From Solirubrobacterales bacterium (GTDB taxonomy: Bacteria > Actinomycetota > Thermoleophilia > Solirubrobacterales > Solirubrobacteraceae), in the NCBI GenBank assembly GCA_013695395.1, contig JACDAP010000255.1, positions 1 through 7,022 on the forward strand: a stretch of 7,022 nt of DNA. Reading direction: 5' to 3'. This document shows, one piece after another, positions 1-5,228 of the stretch. The translations under genes were made by a program, and so were the position numbers. Numbering within the stretch: position 1 is the first letter of the stretch; each line of letters begins with the position of its first letter. The notes beneath the pieces were generated by a model. It did no database searches and was not told where the DNA came from. It saw only the letters and a program-made list of their open reading frames with translations.

Positions 1-780
1 GGGGCGATCTTCACCTACATCGACGCGATCTCCGCCGAGTCCGCCGCGGCCTACGTGGAGGCCCAGTCACGGGCGGCGGGCGAGCGGGCCCGGCGCCGTC
101 GCGCGCTCGCCCGGGCGCTGGCCGACCCGTCCAGCACGGCCGACGAGATCGAAGCGCTCGCGGCCGGGGCGGCATGGGAGCTGCCGACGCGGATCGCCGC
201 GCTCGTCGTCTCCGGGGAGGCCGATCCCGTCCGCCTCGCCTCGCGCCTGGGGGGACACGTCCTCGCGGTGGGCGAGGAGGCCGAGATCACGGCCTGGGTC
301 CCTGATCCCGACGCCCCGGGGCGCCGGGCGCAGCTGGCCGCGGGGATCGACGCGCAGCCCGCCGTCCTCGGCCCGACGGTGCCGCTGGCGGCGAGCGTGG
401 AGAGCCTCCGGCGAGCCCGCGTGGCCTCCGGGGTCCGGAACGACGGCCACCTGCCGGCGAGCGGACTGCTGGTGGCCGACGAGCACCTGCTCGCGCTCGT
501 GCTGCACGGCGCCGGCGCGCCCGAGGTGCGGGAGCTCGCCGGCCAGCTGCTCGCGCCCCTGGAAACGCTCGGGCCGGGAGCGCGGAAGCGCAGCCTCGCG
601 ACACTTCGCGCCTGGCTCGACCAGCCGGGGCAGATCCAGCGGATCGGCGGCGTGCTCGGCGTGCATCCACAGACCGTCCGCTACCGGCTGGCAGGGCTGC
701 GCGAGCTCTTCGGCCCGGAGGCGCTCGACGATCCGGCGCAACGCTTCGCCCTCTCGGTGGCCGTGCGCGCGCACGGGTGA
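1..780 (+). CDS. PucR/CdaR-family transcriptional regulator, C-terminal part (5' truncated by window edge)
   Basis: The frame is open from base 1, so the gene begins upstream; the GTG at 55 is internal, because the residues before it (GAIFTYIDAISAESAAAYVE) read as the helix that precedes the central domain in PucR proteins. 259 residues are visible. Fragment residues about 20-40 are an arginine-rich helix, the middle part is compatible with the degenerate GGDEF-like domain of CdaR/PucR proteins, and residues about 195-259 are the C-terminal PucR helix-turn-helix, with the hallmark pattern LGVHPQTVRYRLAGLRELFG followed by a 'DDPAQRFAL' helix. Such proteins are cytoplasmic DNA-binding regulators, often of catabolic genes (purine, sugar diacid, amino acid use); the effector cannot be read here. 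The stop is TGA at 778. No gene follows closely, so it ends its transcription unit. Family assignment is firm; targets are unknown. Confidence 0.9.
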   Translation, partial: GAIFTYIDAISAESAAAYVEAQSRAAGERARRRRALARALADPSSTADEIEALAAGAAWELPTRIAALVVSGEADPVRLASRLGGHVLAVGEEAEITAWVPDPDAPGRRAQLAAGIDAQPAVLGPTVPLAASVESLRRARVASGVRNDGHLPASGLLVADEHLLALVLHGAGAPEVRELAGQLLAPLETLGPGARKRSLATLRAWLDQPGQIQRIGGVLGVHPQTVRYRLAGLRELFGPEALDDPAQRFALSVAVRAHG

Positions 781-936
781 TCGACGGATCCGGGGAGGCG
801 CCGGAGCCCGCGTGGTCGGTGAGCCGGCTCAGGCGGCAGGGTTCGCGTGGCGTGCCGGCGACGCGCCGACGCGGCGGCACGTGCCCGTGCGTCGGGGGAG
901 GAGACGGCATGGAGCTACTATGCGCTATCACCGCAC

Positions 937-952
937 GCGGGGACGTCCCCGC
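937..952. promoter_or_regulatory. Perfect 16-bp palindrome
   Basis: GCGGGGACGTCCCCGC equals its own reverse complement over all 16 bases. As RNA it would form a 6-bp G+C stem with an ACGU loop. No T-run follows, so a standard intrinsic terminator is unlikely; a dimeric regulator site is the alternative. It lies about 160 bases after the PucR-type stop and about 90 bases upstream of the first promoter candidate. Confidence 0.5.
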
Positions 953-953
953 A

Positions 954-997
954 GCGGGACAAATTCCCGGGCATGTGCTCGGTTCAGAACGTCCCGC
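954..997. promoter_or_regulatory. Interrupted inverted repeats built on GGGAC/GTCCC
   Basis: Immediately after the 16-bp palindrome comes CGGGA-N5-TCCCG (955-969). In addition, GCGGGAC at 954-960 is the reverse complement of GTCCCGC at 991-997. The core GGGAC/GTCCC is shared with the neighbouring perfect palindrome, which suggests repeated half-sites for one protein or alternative RNA stems. The arms are short, so chance in G+C-rich DNA is not excluded. Confidence 0.35.
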
Positions 998-1028
998 CGC
1001 CTCCTCGTACGACCGGAGGGGGTGCCAT

Positions 1029-1042
1029 CGCCCGATCGGGCG
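1029..1042. promoter_or_regulatory. Perfect 14-bp palindrome abutting a -35 box (candidate operator)
   Basis: CGCCCGATCGGGCG is a perfect palindrome ending two bases before the TTGGCA -35 candidate at 1045. The flanks TGCCA (1023-1027) and TGGCA (1046-1050) are also complementary, so the whole 1023-1050 could form a two-part hairpin with a GATC loop. The position next to a -35 box favours an operator or activator site. Confidence 0.45.
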
Positions 1043-1044
1043 GG

Positions 1045-1073
1045 TTGGCAGGCGCGCCGCCATCAGCTACGAT
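1045..1073 (+). promoter_or_regulatory. Candidate housekeeping promoter P1 of the sigma gene
   Basis: TTGGCA (1045-1050, 5/6 match to TTGACA), a 17-base spacer, then TACGAT (1068-1073, 4/6 match to TATAAT, and the TANNAT form common in actinobacteria). Transcription would start near 1080, giving a leader of about 180 bases before the TTG start at 1259. This is the best -35 in the interval. Confidence 0.5.
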
Positions 1074-1188
1074 GAGCGGCCGCCATGACGCGCGCTCCGC
1101 CCGGGTCGCGTCAGCTGGTGATCGGATTGGCCGACTGCTCCGCATCACTGGTGTTGCCCGCGCGACGGTCTGGGGTATGTCTAGACGG

Positions 1189-1217
1189 TTGCGCGATCAA
1201 CGATCGTCAGCTAGAAT
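1189..1217 (+). promoter_or_regulatory. Candidate promoter P2 of the sigma gene, with a dyad in the spacer
   Basis: TTGCGC (1189-1194), a 17-base spacer, then TAGAAT (1212-1217, 5/6 match to TATAAT). The start would fall near 1224, leaving a leader of about 35 bases. Inside the spacer is CGATC-AAC-GATCG (1194-1206), an inverted repeat placed where a bound repressor would block RNA polymerase. The -10 is good; the -35 matches only in TTG. Confidence 0.5.
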
Positions 1218-1249
1218 TCCGAGTCCCTCAGTAGGTATTGCACCACCTT

Positions 1250-1255
1250 AGGAGA
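1250..1255 (+). promoter_or_regulatory. Shine-Dalgarno that decides the TTG start of the sigma gene
   Basis: AGGAGA lies 3 bases before TTG 1259 (AGGAG leaves 4). The spacing is rather short, but the only other upstream in-frame candidate, TTG 1238, has no ribosome binding site at a workable distance, and the next in-frame ATG is already inside region 2. Confidence 0.6.
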
Positions 1256-1258
1256 ACC

Positions 1259-2119
1259 TTGCCCCGCACCGTCATTCACCCGTACGAGACCGAGATCTCT
1301 CACGACTCGATCGACCTCCTCCTCCGCGACGCGGGTCGCTACGCCCTGCTCAAGCCCGCGCAGGAGCTCGACCTCGCCAAGCGCATCGAGCGAGGTGACC
1401 TCGCGGCCAAGGAGATGCTGATCAACTCCAACCTCCGCCTGGTCGTCTCGATCGCCCGCCGCTACGTCGGTCTGGGTCTCTCGCTGACCGACCTGGTCCA
1501 GGAGGGCATGGTCGGGCTGATCCGCGCTGCGGAGAAGTTCGACTACCGCAAGGGCTTCCGCTTCTCGACCTACGCGACGCTCTGGATCCGCCAGTCGATC
1601 CAGCGCGGCCTCGACAACACCGCCCGCAACGTGCGCCTCCCGGCGAACGTGGCTCAGCGCGCCCGCAAGGTCGGCCGTGCCACGAGCGAGCTGTCGGTGA
1701 CCCTCGAGCGCGAGCCGACCCTGATCGAGATCGCCGAGGCGACCGGGCTCACGCTCGAAGAGGTCGAGGCGGTCAAGGCCGTCGACGTCACGCCCGCCTC
1801 CCTCAACTCGCCCGTGGGCGACGACGACGGCGGCGAGCTCGGGCACTTCGTGCCGCACGACGGCCCCGCGGTCGACGAAGAGGTCGAGCAGTCGATCATG
1901 GCCGGCGAGGTCAGCCGCGCGATCGCCGAGCTGCCCGAGCCCGAGCGCAAGGTCGTGCACCTGCGCTTCGGGACCGACGGCGACGTGCCGCGCACCGCGG
2001 CCCAGGCCGCCCGCGAGCTCGGCTGCTCCACCCGCGAGGTCGCCTCGCTGGAGGAGCGCGCGCTGGCGAAGCTCTCCGGGGTCGCCGCGCTGCAGGCGCT
2101 CCGCGAGATCGCCGCGTAA
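1259..2119 (+). CDS. RNA polymerase sigma-70 family factor, group-2 (SigA/RpoD-like, no region 1.1)
   Basis: A 286-residue sigma factor from TTG 1259 (start [10 protein letters not shown]). Region 1.2 spans about 14-48 ([19 protein letters not shown]), region 2 about 49-120 with [16 protein letters not shown], the core-binding [19 protein letters not shown] and the -10 segment [16 protein letters not shown] (102-117), region 3 about 121-200 with VRLPANV, and region 4 about 218-286. Region 1.1 and the long acidic N-terminus of primary actinobacterial sigma factors are absent, which points to a group-2 alternative factor. By an ungapped alignment, the wedge tryptophan (E. coli W433) is Leu108, T440 is Gln115, and the -35 helix ([18 protein letters not shown]) differs from the usual VTRERIRQIE at most contact positions. 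It therefore probably reads a modified promoter. Two promoter candidates lie upstream and a strong terminator follows, so it looks monocistronic. No anti-sigma gene is adjacent. The family is certain; the role is not. Confidence 0.93.
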   Translation: MPRTVIHPYETEISHDSIDLLLRDAGRYALLKPAQELDLAKRIERGDLAAKEMLINSNLRLVVSIARRYVGLGLSLTDLVQEGMVGLIRAAEKFDYRKGFRFSTYATLWIRQSIQRGLDNTARNVRLPANVAQRARKVGRATSELSVTLEREPTLIEIAEATGLTLEEVEAVKAVDVTPASLNSPVGDDDGGELGHFVPHDGPAVDEEVEQSIMAGEVSRAIAELPEPERKVVHLRFGTDGDVPRTAAQAARELGCSTREVASLEERALAKLSGVAALQALREIAA

Positions 2120-2146
2120 CGCGGGAGCGTCATAGCTGTGCTGTGC

Positions 2147-2174
2147 CGACGGGCGTCCTGCGGGGCGCCCGTCG
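2147..2174 (+). terminator. Hairpin terminator of the sigma gene
   Basis: Bases 2147-2158 pair with 2163-2174 (12 pairs, one T-G wobble) around a TGCG loop closed by C-G, a member of the very stable UNCG tetraloop class. The stem begins 27 bases after the sigma stop codon. The 3' side (TCGTTC) is only weakly T-rich, as is common for high-GC actinobacterial terminators. Confidence 0.7.
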
Positions 2175-2251
2175 TCGTTCCCGGGCGGGGTCGGACTGGC
2201 CCTCTGGTCGGCCGCGTGGCGCGCCTCCGGAACGGTTCTCGGCTCGCGGGT

Positions 2252-2274
2252 GAACAGTGTTCGGGGTGTTCGGG
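2252..2274. repeat. Small palindrome joined to a 9-bp tandem direct repeat
   Basis: GAACA-G-TGTTC (2252-2262) is an 11-bp inverted repeat. GTGTTCGGG occurs twice head to tail (2257-2265 and 2266-2274), the first copy overlapping the right arm. It resembles the GAAC/GTTC arms of actinobacterial LexA sites, but the spacing is 3 instead of 4 bases, so a LexA call is not supported. Confidence 0.3.
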
Positions 2275-2385
2275 GTTGCTGCGAGGAGAGTGCGGGACCC
2301 ACAACCCCGAGACCGAGCAGTACGACCGGTACGACCCGGCGAAAGACACGAGCGGCCCACTCGGCCTGGGGATCCTCGGGCTCTG

Positions 2386-2398
2386 AGCAGGACCTGCT
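2386..2398. repeat. 13-bp palindrome AGCAGG-A-CCTGCT
   Basis: Six-base perfect arms surround a single central base, five bases before the first 46-bp hairpin unit. As RNA the stem would be at most 5 pairs with a 3-base loop. Function unknown; it could belong to the neighbouring repeat array or be chance. Confidence 0.3.
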
Positions 2399-2402
2399 GA
2401 CA

Positions 2403-2448
2403 GCGAGAAGGCGGATCCGGGGGTGAGGACCCCGCTTCCGCCTTCTCG
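2403..2448. repeat. 46-bp hairpin-forming repeat unit, copy A
   Basis: Bases 2404-2415 pair perfectly with 2437-2448 (12 bp). After a 2x2 internal loop, CGGGG (2418-2422) pairs with CCCCG (2430-2434) around a 7-base loop GTGAGGA. Its first 20 bases are identical to those of copy B, 72 bases downstream. It may act as a bidirectional terminator between the convergent genes, or be a dispersed palindromic element of REP/MITE type. Confidence 0.6.
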
Positions 2449-2472
2449 AGCCCCCTGGCGGTCGCCGCGATG

Positions 2473-2523
2473 CCGCGAGAAGGCGGATCCGGGGACATGG
2501 ACCCCACCTTCGCCTTCTCGCGG
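2473..2523. repeat. 46-bp hairpin-forming repeat unit, copy B (core 2475-2520)
   Basis: Bases 2473-2485 pair perfectly with 2511-2523 (13 bp), then one wobble and one A-T pair, a 3x3 internal loop, GGGG (2491-2494) with CCCC (2502-2505) and a 7-base loop ACATGGA. The core is 39/46 identical to copy A; differences cluster in the loop and inner stem, so the fold is kept. It sits 64 bases past the kinase stop on the minus strand. Neither side has a T-run. Confidence 0.6.
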
Positions 2524-2587
2524 GGGCCGGCGACTTCGGCGCCGTCGCTGGCCCGCCGACCACCGCGACCGTCCGTCCGTGGGCGGC

Positions 2588-3796
2588 TCAGCCGCTCGGC
2601 AGGAGGAATCGCACGCGGGCGCCCGCCTCCGAGGGCGCCAGCCAGATGCGGCCGCCGTGCGCCTCGACGATCGCCCGGGAGATCGCGAGCCCGAGGCCCG
2701 CGCCGTCCTGCGTGCGGGAGCTGTCGCCGCGGAAGAACGGCTGGAAGATCTGGTCGCGCTGCTCCTCCGGGATACCGACGCCGGTGTCGGCGACCTCGAC
2801 CTCGAAGCCGCCGTCCACCCGCACGGTCCGGACCGTCACGGTGCCGTCGGGCGGCGTGTGGCGGATCGCGTTCTGGATCAGATTGAAGAGCACCCGCTGG
2901 AGCTTCTCCGGGTTGGCGCGGGCGAAGTCGCCGCGCTCGGCCCGGAGCGCGCTGACGAGCACCATCCGCTCCTCGGCGGCCGGCTGCATCGCGGCGACCG
3001 TCTCCTCCACGAGCTCGGCCAGGTCGATCTGCTCCATCGTCATCGCGAGGTCGGCCCGCTCCAGGCGGGTCAGCTCGAACAGGTCGTCGATCAGCGCACC
3101 GAGCGCACGCACGTGGGTGCCCATCCGGGCGGCGTAGCGTCGGCGGGTCTCCACGTCGGCGATGTCGTCGTCGATCGCCTCGGCCAGCAGGCGCAGCGCC
3201 GTGATCGGCGTGCGCAGGTCGTGCGAGACCCCCGCGATCAGCGTGTGGCGAGCGCGCTCCACGTTGTCGAGCATGCTCACCATCGCGTCGACCTCCCCGG
3301 CCAGCCGGGCGATCTCATTGTCGCCCGCGACCCCGGTGCGGACGTCGCGCCGGCCCTTGCCGACGGCGTCGAGCGTGCCCCGGATCGCGTCGACGTCGGC
3401 CATCGCCTCGCGGCCGAGACGGCGTGCCGACCACAGGCCCAGGGCGCTCGCGTAACCCGCGATCAGCGCGGTGAAGATCGCATCGTGGGTGGAGAGGAAC
3501 ATCAGCGAGACGAAGAGCGCCACGCCGACGGCGAGCTGGCCGGCGACCAGGACGCCGAGCAGCGCGGCCTGGCGCCGGAGCCCGCCGAGCTGCAAGCGGC
3601 GGTGCACCAGCAGCTGGGTGACGAGGACGGTCGTCAGCCCGAGCGGCACGAGGATCTGGGCGGTCGCCCACGCTCCTGCCGTGTCGTAGAGCAGCGCCAC
3701 CACGGCCGAGGCGGCGGCCGCCAGGAGCAGGGCGAGCGCAACGCCGCCGCCCCAGCCAGGAAGGCCGAGCGGGCGCCGGGTGGGCAGGGCGCTCAT
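2588..3796 (-). CDS. Membrane sensor histidine kinase (HAMP-HisKA-HATPase), intramembrane-sensing type
   Basis: 402 residues from ATG 3796, chosen because it overlaps the regulator's stop as ATGA; no ribosome binding site is seen, so translation is probably coupled. Four predicted helices lie at about 17-37, 45-64, 78-100 and 103-123, joined by very short outer loops, leaving no periplasmic sensor domain. A HAMP-like linker follows (about 124-180). The dimerisation/phosphoacceptor domain has VSHDLRTPI with His192. The ATP-binding domain shows the N box (NLIQNAIRH, Asn305/Asn309), G1 box DTGVGIP (337-343), F box FQPFFRGD (351-358) and G2 box GAGLGL (365-370), ending in a typical ARVRFLLPSG. 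All catalytic motifs are intact. It should autophosphorylate and transfer phosphate to the upstream OmpR-type regulator. Short-loop kinases of this kind usually sense membrane state, lipid-like agents or a partner protein; the actual signal is unknown. Confidence 0.92.
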   Translation of the reverse strand: MSALPTRRPLGLPGWGGGVALALLLAAAASAVVALLYDTAGAWATAQILVPLGLTTVLVTQLLVHRRLQLGGLRRQAALLGVLVAGQLAVGVALFVSLMFLSTHDAIFTALIAGYASALGLWSARRLGREAMADVDAIRGTLDAVGKGRRDVRTGVAGDNEIARLAGEVDAMVSMLDNVERARHTLIAGVSHDLRTPITALRLLAEAIDDDIADVETRRRYAARMGTHVRALGALIDDLFELTRLERADLAMTMEQIDLAELVEETVAAMQPAAEERMVLVSALRAERGDFARANPEKLQRVLFNLIQNAIRHTPPDGTVTVRTVRVDGGFEVEVADTGVGIPEEQRDQIFQPFFRGDSSRTQDGAGLGLAISRAIVEAHGGRIWLAPSEAGARVRFLLPSG

Positions 3797-4506
3797 GCCG
3801 AGAATCGGTAGCCGACTCCCCACACGGTCTGGATCCACTGCGGCTGCGTGTCGTCACGCTCGAGCTTCGCGCGGAGGCGGCGGATGTGGACGGTGACCGT
3901 GGAGGTGTCCGAGTAGAAGGAGAACTGCCAGACGTGGTCCATCAGCTGCTCCCGTGAGAACGCCTGCCCGGGGTGGGCGGCCAGGAACGCGAGCAGGTCG
4001 AACTCGCGCTGGGTGAGCAGGATCTCCTCGCCGTCGACGTGGACCCGACGCGAGCCGGGATCGATCTCCAGGCCGTCGAAGCGCAGCGCCTCGGCCACCA
4101 CCGGAACGGTGTCGATGCGGCGCAGGACGGCGTCGACGCGCGCCACGAGCTCGGCCGGGCTGAACGGCTTGACCACGTAGTCGTCGGCACCGAGGCGCAA
4201 CCCGATGATGCGGTCGGACTCCTCGCCCTTGGCGGTCAGGAGGATCACCGCGGTGCGGGTGGCGCGCTGTTCGCGGACCCGGCGCAGCACTTCGAGGCCG
4301 TCGATGCCGGGCATCATCAGGTCGAGCACGATCAGGTCGGGGCGGGCGGCGGCGCAGGCCTCGAGCGCGCCCGCGCCGTCGGAAGCGGTCCGCGTGTCGT
4401 ACCCGGCGCGCTCCAGGTAGCGCGAGACGATCTCCGAGATCGTGGGCTCGTCGTCGACCACGAGCACCGATCCCCGTGTGTGCCCGTCGGATCCCATGCC
4501 CGGCAT
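3793..4506 (-). CDS. OmpR/PhoB-family two-component response regulator
   Basis: 237 residues from ATG 4506. The second ATG at 4497 (234 residues) is nearly as likely, since neither has a clear ribosome binding site; longer versions only add low-complexity residues before SVLVVDDEP. The receiver domain (about 13-130) has the acidic pair Asp18/Asp19, phosphoacceptor Asp62 in VLDLMMPG, Thr91 in LLTAKGE and Lys113 in VVKPFSP, all intact. The C-terminal winged helix (about 138-237) shows the OmpR signature: LTQREFDLLAFLAAHPG, the recognition segment STVTVHIRRLRAKLE and the closing IQTVWGVGYRF. It is a DNA-binding transcription factor activated by phosphorylation, encoded first in a two-gene operon with its kinase (4-base overlap). 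It is divergent from the molybdo-operon with 89 bases between starts; direct repeats there could be its own site. Confidence 0.94.
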   Translation of the reverse strand: MPGMGSDGHTRGSVLVVDDEPTISEIVSRYLERAGYDTRTASDGAGALEACAAARPDLIVLDLMMPGIDGLEVLRRVREQRATRTAVILLTAKGEESDRIIGLRLGADDYVVKPFSPAELVARVDAVLRRIDTVPVVAEALRFDGLEIDPGSRRVHVDGEEILLTQREFDLLAFLAAHPGQAFSREQLMDHVWQFSFYSDTSTVTVHIRRLRAKLERDDTQPQWIQTVWGVGYRFSA

Positions 4507-4549
4507 GCTGCCACGCCGCTGCCCCCGCAGTCCGCTTTTCCCCGGTGCG

Positions 4550-4568
4550 GTAAGCGGTTCGTAACCGG
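4550..4568. promoter_or_regulatory. Direct repeat GTAA(G/C)CGG at 11-bp spacing, candidate OmpR-type operator
   Basis: GTAAGCGG (4550-4557) and GTAACCGG (4561-4568) are 7/8 identical and start 11 bases apart, one helical turn, as tandem half-sites of OmpR/PhoB-family regulators typically do. The same bases also contain an inverted repeat CGGTT-CGT-AACCG (4555-4567). The site lies between the divergent regulator gene and the methyltransferase/molybdo operon. No convincing -35/-10 pair was found in either direction here. Confidence 0.4.
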
Positions 4569-4595
4569 CTGCACTGGAGAAGGGCACCTAAGCTG

Positions 4596-5228
4596 ATGAC
4601 TGTGAATCCCGGTGACCTGTACGCCAGCGCGCTCGCCGGCCGATCGAAGCTGCAGGCCCGCGAGAGCGACGGCACGCTGCGCGTGCTCCCGCTCGAAGTG
4701 TGGCTCCGCGACGCCGACGGGGCCGACGAGCGTCTCGTCGAGCGCGCCCACGGCCCGGTCCTCGACGTCGGCTGCGGTCCGGGCCGCCACGTGCACGCCC
4801 TGGCCCTGCGCGGCGTGCTGGCCGTCGGCGTCGACGTCTCCCCTGCGGCGCTCCATCTTGCCCGGGCCCGCGGTGCCACGGTGCTCGAGGCCTCGATCTT
4901 CGACCAGATTCCCGGCTCCGGCGAGTGGCGCACCGCGCTCCTGCTGGACGGGAACATCGGCATCGGCGGGGCGCCAGATGCGCTCCTGCGCCGGATCGGG
5001 AGCCTGCTGGCTCCCGGTGGGCGGATCCTCGTGGAGACCGATCCCCCGGGCGTCGGCCTGGAGGTGGTCCGCATGCGCCTCGAGGACGAACGACGCCAGA
5101 GCCATTGGTTCGACTGGGCGCGCGTCGGGGCCGACGCGCTCTTCCTGCCCGCCGCGGACGCCGGCCTGCGCGTGATCGAGTCCTGGGACGACGAGGGCCG
5201 CTGGTTCGCTTCGCTCGGGGCCGCGTGA
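4596..5228 (+). CDS. Class I SAM-dependent methyltransferase, substrate unknown
   Basis: 210 residues, ATG 4596; GGAGAAGGG (4576-4584) upstream is a purine-rich ribosome binding site, but 11 bases away, so the GTG at 4602 is not excluded. Motif I is clear (VLDVGCGPGRH, 55-65), followed by the acidic end of strand 2 (VGVDVSPAAL, Asp80, which binds the SAM ribose) and the strand-5 region LLAPGGRILVE (137-147). The strand-4 segment is LLLDGNIGIGG (116-125). The fold is a compact Rossmann methyltransferase with no extra domain, signal peptide or membrane helix, so it is cytoplasmic. Its stop shares one base with the start of the molybdopterin protein, so the two are very likely co-transcribed and coupled. 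That suggests a role linked to the molybdo-enzyme or its substrate, but nothing in the sequence identifies the methyl acceptor. Confidence 0.85.
   Translation: MTVNPGDLYASALAGRSKLQARESDGTLRVLPLEVWLRDADGADERLVERAHGPVLDVGCGPGRHVHALALRGVLAVGVDVSPAALHLARARGATVLEASIFDQIPGSGEWRTALLLDGNIGIGGAPDALLRRIGSLLAPGGRILVETDPPGVGLEVVRMRLEDERRQSHWFDWARVGADALFLPAADAGLRVIESWDDEGRWFASLGAA

Larger units (their letters stand above)
781..1258. other. Gene-free regulatory interval between the PucR-type gene and the sigma gene
   Basis: No convincing gene lies in these 478 bases: the short open frames carry rare codons for this genome (CTA, GTA, TGT, TTG) and no recognisable domain. Instead the stretch holds several inverted repeats and two promoter candidates oriented toward the sigma gene (listed separately). 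It is most simply the control region and leader of the sigma gene. No clear U-tract terminator for the PucR-type gene was found in it. Confidence 0.6.
2120..2587. other. Gene-free convergent intergenic region
   Basis: The sigma gene (+) and the histidine kinase gene (-) converge on these 468 bases. Open frames here have no domain character. The stretch holds the sigma terminator, a short tandem repeat, two small palindromes and two copies of a 46-bp hairpin unit (listed separately). No tRNA, CRISPR or insertion-sequence feature was seen. Confidence 0.65.

Noticed and set aside
1085..1234. 49-codon frame starting just after promoter P1, possibly a leader peptide or nearly leaderless small gene
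   Set aside because: It uses many codons rare in this genome (CTA, GTA, TGT, TTG), has no ribosome binding site or domain, and runs through promoter P2. Start position relative to P1 is suggestive but not enough.
1072..1251. Alternative short frame from ATG 1072 ending at TAG just before the sigma start
   Set aside because: It begins inside the -10 of P1, so it would not be fully transcribed from it, and its composition (Arg/Ser/Ala) is that of non-coding G+C-rich DNA.
2252..2262. GAACAGTGTTC as an SOS (LexA) box
   Set aside because: Actinobacterial LexA sites need four bases between GAAC and GTTC; here there are three, and the site lies downstream of a gene, not in a promoter.
2138..2386. 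82-codon plus-strand frame after the sigma gene
   Set aside because: It starts inside the sigma terminator hairpin region, has no ribosome binding site and no domain-like content.
1211..2563. Long minus-strand open frame opposite the sigma gene
   Set aside because: It is the antisense shadow of a well-conserved sigma gene, extended by G+C-rich DNA; its product is His/Gly/Arg/Asp-rich without any domain.
2423..3811. Long plus-strand frame opposite the histidine kinase
   Set aside because: The opposite strand encodes a kinase with every catalytic box intact; this frame is its shadow, rich in Arg/Asp/His/Val.
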